A stretch of DNA of 63,210 nt from Candidatus Saccharimonadota bacterium (GCA_020427965.1 JAGQNT010000012.1:1-63210), one strand, 5' to 3'; positions 18,939-27,354 are shown, counted from the stretch's first letter. Numbers and translations: made by a program. Notes: generated from the letters alone by a model not told the origin.

Positions 18939-19673
18939 ATGAGAAACCTTACACCACTCAGCAAGATGGACAATGTGCTTGTTGGCGGTGCACATTGGCT
19001 GGTAGATCTACCTGAGTATGCGCCAACTGAGCGAATCGGCATTGATGCAGTCGCCTTGGGCCGCTTGGCAAGATGGGGTGGTTTCGAACATTTGGACATC
19101 GCGACTTATGAAGGTGGCGTCGATCAATTATCCATTCTAACGGATGGTCCTAGTCAGGATGGCACAAGTACTGTCAGCACCGCTTCGAGCGTCACGGCTG
19201 CGCCAAGTGTTCGGATTGGCATCTGTAATCCCGGAGACAAGCATCCGCTGCAGCCGTTGTACAATCATGGTTCGATTGATATTAACACCTCTACTATTGC
19301 CGATCACCTGAGCCGGCAGTCTGGCGGTCAATTACGTGACCCAAAGGCCTGGGCACTTCAGCTCGACGACACCTTACGTCGAAGCCTGCGTTTTGCTACT
19401 AGAAGAAACTTGCTTGGCCCAATGCCAGCTGCCGCAACAGGATTGATGTACGGTGTCTTGCCACGATTGATGGATGTCGAATCAGTTGAAGATACCTTCC
19501 GTGCAATCTTGCTCATAGGTGGCGCCTCAGCAGTAGTCGTGAGTGGTTCGGCAATGCTTGATAAGATTCCCGGAGAGCTTGTTCGATATTCTGCGTTTGC
19601 CGGCATCCAACTGGATCGGCTGGCTGTCGTTCATGGGCAAACCGCTGTCAGAAAACTGATAAAGCCAATTTAG
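18939..19673 (+). CDS. unknown protein, 244 residues
   Basis: Not recognised. Begins MRNLTPLSKMDNVLVGGAHW; the start is set by the promoter at 18901-18929, which excludes the longer frame starting at 18879. The middle is hydrophilic (ILTDGPSQDGTSTVSTASS), followed by INTSTIADHLSRQSGG and a C-terminal part with two weakly hydrophobic stretches (AAATGLMYGVLPRL and AILLIGGASAVVVSGSAM) that might contact the membrane. No signal peptide. Its stop is 2 nt from the convergent metG stop. No motif lets me assign a role. Confidence 0.65.
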   Translation: MRNLTPLSKMDNVLVGGAHWLVDLPEYAPTERIGIDAVALGRLARWGGFEHLDIATYEGGVDQLSILTDGPSQDGTSTVSTASSVTAAPSVRIGICNPGDKHPLQPLYNHGSIDINTSTIADHLSRQSGGQLRDPKAWALQLDDTLRRSLRFATRRNLLGPMPAAATGLMYGVLPRLMDVESVEDTFRAILLIGGASAVVVSGSAMLDKIPGELVRYSAFAGIQLDRLAVVHGQTAVRKLIKPI

Positions 19674-19675
19674 GA

Positions 19676-21121
19676 CTATTCTTCGTCAGATTCTGCTTTG
19701 GGAAAGAGGGTGCTTTCTGTGGGGCGGATCATGCCTTCAGAGAAAATATTGCGAATCTTGACGGCCGTGTCGGGCATGAACGGCTCTAGTAGGTCAGCGA
19801 TTTGCAACAGATCACTGGCCTGTTGGGCGAGTACCTCCCGAAGGTGCTCCATGTCGCCATCCTTGGCAATAGCCCATGGCTTTTCCTCGTCGATGTACTG
19901 GTTTAAGCCACGGATGCGTTCCCATACCTGGTCTAGGGCACGGTCAAAGTGACAATCGGCCAGTGCTGATTGATACTGTGAAACATCGTGTTCACCTGGT
20001 GGAATGTCGCCAATTAGACCGTTTTGGAATTTCTTGATCATGACCACCGTACGCTGCACTGCGTTACCAAGCTCGTTGGCAAGCTCGTTGTTGTAGGCAT
20101 CTTCGAAAGCCTCCCAGCTAAAATCACCGTCTTCATAGCTTGGGATGTGCCGCAGGAAATAGTAGCGATACGGATCAACGCCGTACTTATCCAGTACTTC
20201 TTTAGGTGCAATGCCGTTGCCCAGTGACTTGCTCATAGCTTTGCCATCTCTGGTAATAAAACCGTGGACGTAGAGCATTTTTGGCAGTGGCAGATTCAAA
20301 GACAGCAGCATAGCTGGCCAAATGGCGGCGTGAAAACGACTGATGTCTTTACCGACAACCTGAACGTTGGCTGGCCAAAAGTGCTTGAAGTCGTCGTGTT
20401 CGGGGTAACCAAGCACGGTGATGTAGTTCATCAGCGCCTCAAACCAAACATACATGACCTGCTTGGCGTCACCAGGCACGGGAATGCCCCAGCTAAGCTT
20501 GTCTTTGGGTCGGCTGATGCTGATATCCTGCAGTCCCTCATTCAGCAGCGCCAGAACCTCGTTGCGGCGCGTCTTGGGCACCACGCGGAAGGTGCTGTCC
20601 TCGAGTACCTTCTTGATCTGGTCATTGTATTTGCTGAGTTTGAAAAAATAGTTTTCCTCTTCCAGCTTTTGGTAGGCCTGCGGATGATCGGGCTTCATGC
20701 GTTCGGGGTCGGCCTGACCTTCGGGAACAAATTCCTCTTGCTTGACGTCGTACCAGCCAGTGTATTTATCCTTGTAGATGTCATCTTTCATGGCTTTCCA
20801 GATGATTTGAGCGCGCTGCTCATGCGCTTTGTCGGTGGTACGAATAAAACGGTCGTTGCTAATGTTAAGATCTTTCATCAGATCGACAAAGGCCTTGCTG
20901 AATTTATCAGTGGTTTGCTGGGGTGTTTGCTTTAGCTCTTCGGCTTTTTGGGCAATTTTGGTGCCATGCTCGTCAGTTCCGGTGCTAAAAACAACTTCGT
21001 TACCCTGTTGCCGAGCGTACCGTGCCAGTACATCGGCCTCCAGGAGCTCCATTGCAAAACCGAGGTGTGGCTCGCCGTTGGCATAGGCAATAGAAGTGGT
21101 GACATAAAACTTATTACTCAT
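19676..21121 (-). CDS. metG: methionyl-tRNA synthetase, short form
   Basis: Class I synthetase charging tRNA-Met. SIAYANGEPHLGFAMELLEA carries the HIGH-equivalent (HLGF), FSTGTDEHGTKI follows, and AMSKSLGNGIAP holds the KMSKS-type loop; WFEALMNYITVL and SYEDGDFSWEAFEDAYN are also diagnostic. There are no zinc-knuckle cysteines in the CP insert. At 481 residues it stops after the anticodon-binding helical domain, lacking the C-terminal EMAP-like tRNA-binding domain, as in many compact genomes. TAAACT ends 8 nt before the ATG. Confidence 0.96.
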   Translation of the reverse strand: MSNKFYVTTSIAYANGEPHLGFAMELLEADVLARYARQQGNEVVFSTGTDEHGTKIAQKAEELKQTPQQTTDKFSKAFVDLMKDLNISNDRFIRTTDKAHEQRAQIIWKAMKDDIYKDKYTGWYDVKQEEFVPEGQADPERMKPDHPQAYQKLEEENYFFKLSKYNDQIKKVLEDSTFRVVPKTRRNEVLALLNEGLQDISISRPKDKLSWGIPVPGDAKQVMYVWFEALMNYITVLGYPEHDDFKHFWPANVQVVGKDISRFHAAIWPAMLLSLNLPLPKMLYVHGFITRDGKAMSKSLGNGIAPKEVLDKYGVDPYRYYFLRHIPSYEDGDFSWEAFEDAYNNELANELGNAVQRTVVMIKKFQNGLIGDIPPGEHDVSQYQSALADCHFDRALDQVWERIRGLNQYIDEEKPWAIAKDGDMEHLREVLAQQASDLLQIADLLEPFMPDTAVKIRNIFSEGMIRPTESTLFPKAESDEE

Positions 21122-21166
21122 ATGAGATTAGTTTACCTTATTTGTTCTCTGCTTGATACTACTGTC

Positions 21167-21187
21167 ATCCTGAACTTGTTTCAGGAT
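21167..21187. repeat. short palindrome ATCCTGAA...TTCAGGAT
   Basis: An 8-bp perfect stem with a 5-nt loop, 46 nt upstream of metG. Similar tcatcctgaa-type palindromes are widespread repeats in other bacteria (recalled, not checked). First of three foldbacks in the gene-free interval 21122-21456. Confidence 0.5.
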
Positions 21188-21239
21188 CCAAACAATCACA
21201 TTCAGACTTGATAACCACAGATTGGCCAGCGAGCCTCCA

Positions 21240-21267
21240 CTTACTTTTGGCATGATCCAAAAGTAAG
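21240..21267. repeat. 28-bp perfect inverted repeat
   Basis: CTTACTTTTGG (21240-21250) and CCAAAAGTAAG (21257-21267) are exact reverse complements around a 6-nt loop. It could act as a terminator-like hairpin or protein site; the sequence after it on the plus strand is A-rich, not T-rich. Confidence 0.6.
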
Positions 21268-21275
21268 CAAAAAAT

Positions 21276-21420
21276 CACGGGCTGCGTTTTACCGCGGGGT
21301 ACATTCGAAGCAAGCAATGGTTTAGTCAAAAAAACTCGGTCCAGTGGACCTCATACAATTTTTGACGAGCCAAGCACACCATTGCAGCATCGAATGTACT
21401 CCGGGTAAAGCCGATGCCCG
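21276..21420. repeat. 145-bp long imperfect foldback (MITE-like or structured RNA)
   Basis: The left arm from about 21278 to 21320 (key blocks CGGGC, TTTTACC, GGGGTACATTCGA, GCAATGG) is matched in reverse complement by the right arm 21378-21420 (CCATTGC, TCGAATGTACTCC, GGGTAAAG, GCCCG). Between them, GTCAAAAA and TTTTTGAC, and a central GGTCCAGTGGACC palindrome, extend the fold. No ORF is visible inside. This explains most of the gene-free stretch between metG and the HIT gene. Confidence 0.65.
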
Positions 21421-21456
21421 TAGAACCCCAAGTCAGTGGCAGCACACTACGCACAA

Positions 21457-21876
21457 CTAGTCATTTAGTAAATCTGCGACGGCTTTGGCTTCGGCGTCGT
21501 CCAGGTCGGCAAACAGCTGGGTTTCATACTGTTCAACCACTTTATACAGATAATCCTCAAGGGACCTGGGGTAAGCATGGAAGTGCACGTGGTCTACCTT
21601 CAGACGACTCTGTTTCATGAAAGGTCGGTAATTTTGACGTACATCGACGCCATCACCCAATTTGCCAATTATCTTTTTCTCAATGAAGAAGATTAACTCG
21701 AAAATATCGATTAGTTCCTCGTTCTTCAGTTCCCATGGCTTGGTAATGTGCCGTTTTGGAATGATTAGAAAGTGGCCGGGCACCTTGTGCGGATTGCTCA
21801 AAATAACTTGGGCGTGCTTGTTTTCCTTCAACACACGGTCAGTTGGGTCACAAAAAGGGCAGTCTGTTTTACTCAT
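21457..21876 (-). CDS. HIT-family nucleotide hydrolase/transferase
   Basis: 139 residues with the histidine triad as VDHVHFHAYPR (H-x-H-x-H) near residue 103, FCDPTDRVLKENKHAQVILS at the start and PHKVPGHFLIIPKRHITKPWE, the standard HIT fold blocks. CPFC at residues 6-9 may be half of a zinc site. HIT proteins cleave nucleoside-phosphate linkages such as AMP-NH2 or Ap4A; the substrate here cannot be told. TGCTAGAAT ends 8 nt before the ATG: leaderless. Divergent from pyrF with about 140 nt between. Confidence 0.9.
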   Translation of the reverse strand: MSKTDCPFCDPTDRVLKENKHAQVILSNPHKVPGHFLIIPKRHITKPWELKNEELIDIFELIFFIEKKIIGKLGDGVDVRQNYRPFMKQSRLKVDHVHFHAYPRSLEDYLYKVVEQYETQLFADLDDAEAKAVADLLND

Positions 21877-22017
21877 GTCTGCTTATTCTAGCAAACCATT
21901 CCGCTTAACGTTTTGTTTACTCCTGTTTTTCAGTACTATTTTGGGAGGATTTGAGACGACAATCCAAGGATGCGACCATCCCGGTCCTTCACAACCCAAC
22001 CGAGAGGAATCACCATC

Positions 22018-22758
22018 ATGCCCACTATCGAGGACATGTGCGACCGCATCATCTGGAGCGCCGACGTGGCCAACCTCCAGACGCTCGCCGTGGTGTTGGA
22101 CGAGATCAGCCACCCGATCTGGGTCAAGCTGGACCGACTGTTCACACGACAGCACGGTGATGAGGCCTTCACGATGGTGCGTCGCATGGGTCACCACACC
22201 TTCAACGACGCCAAGCTGATCGAGATCCCGTCGAAGCTAGAGGAGCTGGCCATGGTCGAGTGCACGCTCACCAAGCCGGACATGCTCAACTGCATGGCCG
22301 GCTGCGTGTCCAACGGCAACTACGACGACCTCGACAGGGAGCTGGACGGACTGAAGCGCTTCGCTGACATCTGCAACTACAGGGGCGTCGCGCCGTGTGC
22401 CGTCACCGTGTTGACCAGCAAGACCAACAGCGTGGTCAACGACGAGTTCGGCTGCAACAGCAACAACCAGGTGTTGTACTACGTCATGCAGCTGATCGAC
22501 GCCGGCTTCAGCGACGTGGTCTGCTCGCCGCTGGAAGCGGAGATGATCAGCCAGCACTTCGGCGGCCGGATCCGCATGAACACGCCCGGGATCCGCATGC
22601 CCGAGAACGCGGCCGACGACCAGGCCCGCGTCGACACCCCCGGCAACGCTGTCGCCAACGGCGTTCACCGCGTGGTCATCGGGCGTCCCATCACCAACAG
22701 CGACGACCCGCGTGCCACGGTCGAGGCCATCGCTGCCGACATGCTGTCGGCTGCCTGA
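22018..22758 (+). CDS. pyrF: orotidine 5'-phosphate decarboxylase
   Basis: Converts OMP to UMP. TIM-barrel active-site block FNDAKLIEIPSKLEE (the family's D-x-K-x-x-D-I-P with E for D), and the phosphate-binding end TPGIRMPENAADDQARVDTP plus HRVVIGRPITNSDDP are diagnostic. The start at 22018 is supported by GAGAGGAA 8 nt upstream; an in-frame ATG at 21970 is less likely. 246 residues. Codons are strongly G/C-ending, unlike the flanking HIT and trehalase genes on the other strand. It forms an operon with pyrE 13 nt downstream, together converting orotate to UMP. The rest of the pathway is absent from the window. Likely acquired from a GC-rich donor. Confidence 0.9.
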   Translation: MPTIEDMCDRIIWSADVANLQTLAVVLDEISHPIWVKLDRLFTRQHGDEAFTMVRRMGHHTFNDAKLIEIPSKLEELAMVECTLTKPDMLNCMAGCVSNGNYDDLDRELDGLKRFADICNYRGVAPCAVTVLTSKTNSVVNDEFGCNSNNQVLYYVMQLIDAGFSDVVCSPLEAEMISQHFGGRIRMNTPGIRMPENAADDQARVDTPGNAVANGVHRVVIGRPITNSDDPRATVEAIAADMLSAA

Positions 22759-22771
22759 GAGGAGCATCACC

Positions 22772-23455
22772 ATGAAGGTTGTCAAGCAGCTGGAGCGCTG
22801 GGGTGGCGTCGTGACCGATGGTCACTTCGTGTACACCAGCGACAAGCACGGTCCCGCCTACATCAACTTCGACGTCGGCTTCACCCACCCGAAGTTCTTG
22901 TGGCAGGTCTGCCGCGCGCTGATCAAGCCCTACAAGGGCAAGTTCGACGTCATCGTGGCCCCAGCAACGGGTGGCGTTGCGCTCGCGGCCATCACCTGGG
23001 TCTACGCCTGGATGTTCTGGGCCAAGAAGGTCAAGTTCGTCTGGGCCGACAAGGGCGACGACAAGCAGTTCGTGTTCGAACGGGCCGGCTTCGCCAAGAC
23101 GGTCAAGGGCAGACGCGTGCTGGTGGTCGACGACATCATGACCAACGCCAACCCCCAGGGCAGCGTCTACAAGCTCTGCCGACTGGTCGAGGCCAGCGGT
23201 GGCAAGGTCGTCGGCGTCAGCATCGTGGTCAACCGCTGCGGCGGCACCGCCGAGGACCTCGAGGTTCCCCGGCTGTCGCAGCTGGACACCGTGGACTCCA
23301 GCCTGTTCTACGCCCTCACCCCCTCGGAGTGCGACCACAACAAGGACGGCCTGTGCAAGCAGAACGTCCCGATCGTCGACGACGTCGGCCACGGCGCCGA
23401 GTACAAGGCAGGGCATCCCGACTACAAGGGTGGCTACGTCAGCCTGCTGAGCTGA
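22772..23455 (+). CDS. pyrE: orotate phosphoribosyltransferase
   Basis: Adds PRPP to orotate, giving OMP for PyrF. The PRPP-binding motif is RRVLVVDDIMTNANPQGS; VIVAPATGGVALAAI is the type-I PRTase substrate loop, and YTSDKHGPAYINFD near the N-terminus is the orotate-specific block. 227 residues; the last 60 (with CDHNKDGLCKQN) are unlike common PyrE C-termini. GAGAGGAG 7 nt before the ATG sets the start. Same GC-rich codon use as pyrF. Together the pair suggests uridylate made from scavenged orotate rather than de novo. Confidence 0.88.
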   Translation: MKVVKQLERWGGVVTDGHFVYTSDKHGPAYINFDVGFTHPKFLWQVCRALIKPYKGKFDVIVAPATGGVALAAITWVYAWMFWAKKVKFVWADKGDDKQFVFERAGFAKTVKGRRVLVVDDIMTNANPQGSVYKLCRLVEASGGKVVGVSIVVNRCGGTAEDLEVPRLSQLDTVDSSLFYALTPSECDHNKDGLCKQNVPIVDDVGHGAEYKAGHPDYKGGYVSLLS

Positions 23456-23471
23456 CACGTCTCATCCAAGG

Positions 23472-23489
23472 CGTACGATTTGTCGTACG
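23472..23489 (+). terminator. hairpin after pyrE
   Basis: CGTACGA (23472-23478) and TCGTACG (23483-23489) form a perfect 7-bp stem with a 4-nt loop, 17 nt after the pyrE stop. It lacks a T-run, so termination is uncertain. A second, looser GCCGGT/ACCGGC pairing spans about 23502-23542. Confidence 0.35.
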
Positions 23490-23562
23490 TCCACGCAGCT
23501 GCCGGTCTGCGTTCGCTTTTACAAGCGATACCAAAACCGGCACACCCAAGTTTTATTATCTG

Positions 23563-24879
23563 TTAGGATTTATCGATATAATCACGGCACAGGCGCTCGA
23601 ACACGCCATTCGTCCAGCCAAACCCAGTTTGCGATGGATAGACACCCTTCACCGGCGGCTTGTCCGGGCTCACCACGTTGTATTTTTCCAGGAACACACC
23701 GTAGTTGTTAAACCACTGCAAATTGCCCTTCAACCACTTGCTGGCGATGCGTTTGGCCTCTTTGTGATAGCCGTAACGCTCCAAAGCCTTGATGACCACA
23801 TACTGTAGCGGTGCCCAGCCGTTGGGGTAAGCCCACTGGGTTGGCATGCTGCCCAATACGTACTGCCCGATGGGTAACGCGTCAGTCGTAGCCATACCAC
23901 CCTTGTTTTCGAACTTACGGAGTGATTTGACCAAAGCAGCCGCCTGTTCATCGGTAACCATGCCGGCCCACATCGGGAAAAAGGCCGCTAGGCTGCTGAC
24001 ATTGCCGCGCTTTTGCCTCACAAAGTTGTAGTCGTAGTACAGGCCGCGGAGGTTATCCCACATCAGGTTATTCATGGTGCGTTTACGCGCCTCGGCAATC
24101 ACGTCCCACTGGGCGGCCTCTCGCTTCTCGCCAAAAATGCGAGCCGCTTTGGCGAAGTCAGTTTCGTATTTGTACAGCAGCGCGTTGAGATCGACTGGCA
24201 GGTAGTTGAGTGCTTTGCGGTTAAAGCGCGGCGTCATATCCCAGCCACTTTCAGCCTCGGCTAGGTCGTGCAGCATGTTGATGTCGTAGTAGCGGCTCAG
24301 GTCCTGGTAGACTTTGCGGTCATTGGGCTTTTTCACCCCTGTCCAGACCGTTTCGTATTCCTGCTTAGCAACTTCGATGGCGTCCTTCAGCCACTCATCA
24401 CTCAGGTTAAAGGCGTGATAACAATCAAATATGAACGTCGTTAGGAATGGCGGTTGACTGCGCCCCATCAGATAAGTTCGCGATGCATTAGGAATGACTT
24501 TGAAGCGTCGGAATAAATCCAGTAGGTTTTCTAAGATGCCAACCACGAGCACTTGATGATCTTCATCGAACATGCCCTGCACCATAAAGTAGCTATCCCA
24601 GTAGTACATTTCGTCGTAGTCAAAACTGGCGTTTTCGTCGTAACTGGGTACGAGATATGGGTTTGGCAAGCCTAGTAGGCTTTCATCGTCTTTTTGATGC
24701 AGACGCTCTAACTTTTGCCAATAATCGGCGATGTATTGGCGAGCCTCAGAAACGTCAGCGCCATTCAACGCACGATCTGTCGGAATACGGAGCAGTTTCT
24801 TGGTCTGCTTAGAAACCTTCTTGGCCTGCGTCTTGGCGACATTGCGAGCTTTGGTCTTGGCGGTGTTAATCTTGTCCAT
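23563..24879 (-). CDS. trehalase-like glycoside hydrolase (GH37)
   Basis: Hydrolyses trehalose to glucose if the family role holds. Key blocks: FDYDEMYYWDSYFM (the GRFxExYxWDxY signature), LAEAESGWDMTPRF with the catalytic Asp (family ESGWD-S-R), and PTQWAYPNGWAPLQYV, the second GH37 signature. Residues 1-30 are Lys/Thr/Ala-rich with no hydrophobic core, so there is no export signal; it is probably cytoplasmic. 438 residues, a little short of the usual 500-550. The stop lies near the pyrE islet end, and the GH5 gene follows upstream on the same strand, suggesting a small sugar-utilisation pair. Confidence 0.85.
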   Translation of the reverse strand: MDKINTAKTKARNVAKTQAKKVSKQTKKLLRIPTDRALNGADVSEARQYIADYWQKLERLHQKDDESLLGLPNPYLVPSYDENASFDYDEMYYWDSYFMVQGMFDEDHQVLVVGILENLLDLFRRFKVIPNASRTYLMGRSQPPFLTTFIFDCYHAFNLSDEWLKDAIEVAKQEYETVWTGVKKPNDRKVYQDLSRYYDINMLHDLAEAESGWDMTPRFNRKALNYLPVDLNALLYKYETDFAKAARIFGEKREAAQWDVIAEARKRTMNNLMWDNLRGLYYDYNFVRQKRGNVSSLAAFFPMWAGMVTDEQAAALVKSLRKFENKGGMATTDALPIGQYVLGSMPTQWAYPNGWAPLQYVVIKALERYGYHKEAKRIASKWLKGNLQWFNNYGVFLEKYNVVSPDKPPVKGVYPSQTGFGWTNGVFERLCRDYIDKS

Positions 24880-24924
24880 TACTTACCAGACTACGGCTTT
24901 TGGACGGAGGCAGCAAGGCAAAAA

Positions 24925-25944
24925 TTACTGGTTTTGGAAGTTTGCAGGCAGTAGACCGCGTGCGTAGGCATCACGAAAGCTCCACGGACCGCCACGTTCG
25001 GTCTTGTAGCTCCAATAAAACCAGCCCCGAACCGTCGCGTGAACCTGTAGTTGCAGGGCTATGTAATCTTGGTAAGCCTGCTGGATTTGCTGGTCGCTAA
25101 AGCCTGCAAAAGCCTTTGGCGGTAACATGGCACTCCATTCACCCACAATGACTGGGTGAGATCGTTGCAGACGATGAAGTACGCGCGGACGATGCTTGCG
25201 GACGCGCCTGATATGCTCTGTAAAATTACGACGACGATCTAGCCAGGTAGTTGACTGATACTGGTGCGTGTCAATGAGCACGTTTTGGAAGTCACCATGC
25301 AGATACTGCCGCCACCGTCGCGGACGGACAGCCTCAGGGATAATCACCGCAACATCCTGACCACAATGACGACGAATAATGTCATACGCCTCACGGTAAT
25401 ATTTCGCGACAATACGACGGCGAAGTCCTGTACTTGGCTCATTCAGTAGTTCTATACCCTTTAGTGGTGGCTTACCGGCATAACGTTCGGCTAGTTTACG
25501 GATCGTCCTGAGCGAGGCAGCCACATGCTCTGCGTGATCCCAGTCAATGTGACCCCTGCGACCACTGTGATCACGGCCATTTTGACTGCCTGGCGCACCG
25601 TGCAAATCAATAATGACAGCCAAACTATACCGCTCGGCCCACTGCATGGCTTGATCCAGATATTCAATGGCTCCGACATAGGGCTTCGCATGGCCAAAAA
25701 TCCAGTAACCCACGGGGATCCGAACTGCATTGAGACCGTGCGCTGCCATCCATCGAAAATCCGCCTCGGTGATGAAATTTTCGCGGTGAATTCGTAAAAT
25801 TTCAGATGCGTCTCGCCCTAGCTCTTTGCAAAAACTATACTCGTCACGTGCAACCAGCCCCGCAAACAAACTGGGTGTCATCCACTTTTCTAGCACTAGC
25901 CAGCCACCAAGGTTAACGCCTCTCCACTTGGAACCAATATTCAT
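24925..25944 (-). CDS. GH5-family glucanase (exo-beta-1,3-glucanase type)
   Basis: Starts NIGSKWRGVNLGGWLVLEKW, the hallmark of exo-1,3-beta-glucanase-like GH5 enzymes. Acid/base glutamate in GIELLNEPSTG, nucleophile in PVIVGEWSAM, plus AVRIPVGYW and IDLHGAPGSQNG. About 339 residues, no signal peptide, so it may act on imported oligosaccharides. I place the start at 25944 rather than the ORF start at 25959: TTGAGT, a 17-nt spacer and CATACT end 6 nt before this ATG, fitting the leaderless pattern of the region. It precedes the trehalase gene. Confidence 0.87.
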   Translation of the reverse strand: MNIGSKWRGVNLGGWLVLEKWMTPSLFAGLVARDEYSFCKELGRDASEILRIHRENFITEADFRWMAAHGLNAVRIPVGYWIFGHAKPYVGAIEYLDQAMQWAERYSLAVIIDLHGAPGSQNGRDHSGRRGHIDWDHAEHVAASLRTIRKLAERYAGKPPLKGIELLNEPSTGLRRRIVAKYYREAYDIIRRHCGQDVAVIIPEAVRPRRWRQYLHGDFQNVLIDTHQYQSTTWLDRRRNFTEHIRRVRKHRPRVLHRLQRSHPVIVGEWSAMLPPKAFAGFSDQQIQQAYQDYIALQLQVHATVRGWFYWSYKTERGGPWSFRDAYARGLLPANFQNQ

Positions 25945-26013
25945 AAATATAGTATGCAAGATTTTAGTAAAATACTCAATTTATTAACAGGGGTACGCAA
26001 GTTTAAATTGCTA

Positions 26014-26042
26014 TTGCTTTTTACACTAATTTTTGTTATAAT
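26014..26042 (+). promoter_or_regulatory. promoter of the DUF922-like gene
   Basis: TTGCTT at 26014-26019, 17-nt spacer, TATAAT at 26037-26042. The leader of about 35 nt ends with GGGAGGTG before the ATG at 26084, so this gene is a conventional, Shine-Dalgarno-led case. Confidence 0.65.
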
Positions 26043-26083
26043 ATGTAAAACTCCGCCAATAACACTTTACCGGGAGGTGCTAC

Positions 26084-26902
26084 ATGCATCTGTTACAGCC
26101 CCGTCCAGCGGAGATAAATGTGTATTCACGGACCAGCCGCAGTACATGGTTAGCGCTGCTGTTGTCTATAAACGTGTTTTTGGCGGCAACCGTGATCATG
26201 CTGGCACTATCTCGTTCTGCCATCGCGCTACCGAGCACCACAGAAACGCCCACAACCACCGTCACAACCTCTCAGGATGAAGATAGTAGTGACACTAGAG
26301 TGGTACCTACAAAACCAGCGGCCATCATTATTCCCTCCTGTAAGGTAACAACTTACTCATTGCCTGCTGGCTTACCAGTTTCGGACTACGATGATGGTGT
26401 CCACGCTGTAATCGATACACCACGCACTTATGCAGTCTATGGCAACTCCGTAAACGCCATTTGGCAACAGATCGCTCGCTGCAGCCCGGTACGTACTGCT
26501 GAGGGCCGTTTTGCTGCCAACACTGGTTATAATCTGAGCAGCTACTACGGATATACAACGAATGGCGACGGCACTTGCTCGATGACTCAAGTTGCAATTG
26601 GCCTTCATGTTAACCAGGTATACCCCGATTGGATCAATGTTACTGGCAATGACAAGCTAGCTCGCACATGGCAACGGTTCATCACTAACCTGCAAACGCA
26701 CGAAAACGGTCATGCTGCTTTGGATAAGCAGTATGCCAACCTACTGTACGCTCGTCTGAAAGCCATACAACAGGTGGATTGCAGCAGCATACGTAGCGTC
26801 ATCAGCCAAACGGTAAAACAAGTAACCACTGCACTAGACCAGGCCAATACCAACTACGATCACAAAACAAATCACGGCGCCACTCAGGGCGCCGTGATGT
26901 AA
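26084..26902 (+). CDS. exported DUF922-type putative metalloprotease
   Basis: 272 residues: signal anchor at about 23-45 (WLALLLSINVFLAATVIML), a Thr/Ser/Asp linker, then a domain with YSLPAGLPVSDY, TYAVYGNSVNAIWQQI and the zinc-type motif THENGHAALDKQYA near residue 207. H-E-N-G-H is an HExxH variant typical of DUF922 secreted proteases. Cysteines in PSCKVT, IARCSPV, GTCSMT and VDCSS could form two disulfides. GGGAGG precedes the ATG. Probably acts outside the membrane; the substrate is unknown. Confidence 0.78.
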   Translation: MHLLQPRPAEINVYSRTSRSTWLALLLSINVFLAATVIMLALSRSAIALPSTTETPTTTVTTSQDEDSSDTRVVPTKPAAIIIPSCKVTTYSLPAGLPVSDYDDGVHAVIDTPRTYAVYGNSVNAIWQQIARCSPVRTAEGRFAANTGYNLSSYYGYTTNGDGTCSMTQVAIGLHVNQVYPDWINVTGNDKLARTWQRFITNLQTHENGHAALDKQYANLLYARLKAIQQVDCSSIRSVISQTVKQVTTALDQANTNYDHKTNHGATQGAVM

Positions 26903-26918
26903 GCAGAATAATCAGTGA

Positions 26919-27170
26919 TTATTCGCGAGGACGGGCTTCGCTAACGTTAACAGCGCGACCTTCCAGGTCTTTGCCGTTCAGCATGTCGATAGCTTTTGCA
27001 GCTTCTTCGTCGCTGCTCATCTCGACAAAACCAAAGCCTTTGCTGCGGCCGCTTTCGCGGTCAACAATAACCTTGGCTGATGCAACAGTACCAGCCTGTG
27101 CAAAAAACTCTGCGAGAGAGTCGTCGTTTACTGCCCACGCCAGTGAGCCTACAAATAGTTTGTTTGCCAT
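26919..27170 (-). CDS. RRM-type RNA-binding protein
   Basis: An 83-residue single RRM: RNP2 as KLFVGSLAW, RNP1 as KGFGFVEM, and the C-terminal GRAVNVSEARPRE. Similar one-domain RRM proteins in bacteria bind RNA and are often cold-regulated. The start is at 27170 (MANKLFVG): AAGGAG lies 10 nt upstream, and the frame extending to 27221 reads through the structured leader. The stop is 17 nt from the convergent DUF922 gene, with a hairpin (AATAATCA/TGATTATT) between. Confidence 0.93.
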   Translation of the reverse strand: MANKLFVGSLAWAVNDDSLAEFFAQAGTVASAKVIVDRESGRSKGFGFVEMSSDEEAAKAIDMLNGKDLEGRAVNVSEARPRE

Positions 27171-27177
27171 ATAAAAT

Positions 27178-27210
27178 GGTCTCCTTATCGCTGAGGGTAC
27201 CTGGGAGACC
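27178..27210 (-). promoter_or_regulatory. leader hairpin overlapping the RRM gene ribosome-binding site
   Basis: On the minus-strand RNA, GGTCTCC (from 27210-27204) pairs perfectly with GGAGACC (27184-27178), which contains most of the AAGGAG ribosome site. The promoter is placed at TTGGTA (27319-27314), 17-nt spacer, TACAGT (27296-27291), giving a leader of about 115 nt. Sequestration implies translational control, for example by temperature or by the protein itself. Confidence 0.6.
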
Positions 27211-27354
27211 AGTCGCTGCACCTCAAGACACTTTACTTATTACCTAGAACCTTCACCTTTAGCGGGGACTGCAGCATCTCTAGTGCGACCACTGTATCAC
27301 ATCTGTTGCAAACTACCAACTACATTTTGTACTAGACTTTTGATTTGTCACATT

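Noticed and set aside
22395-23808. Long plus-strand frames overlapping pyrF and pyrE in other phases
   Set aside because: Arg/Gln/His-rich products typical of shifted GC-rich coding DNA; pyrF and pyrE motifs settle the frame.
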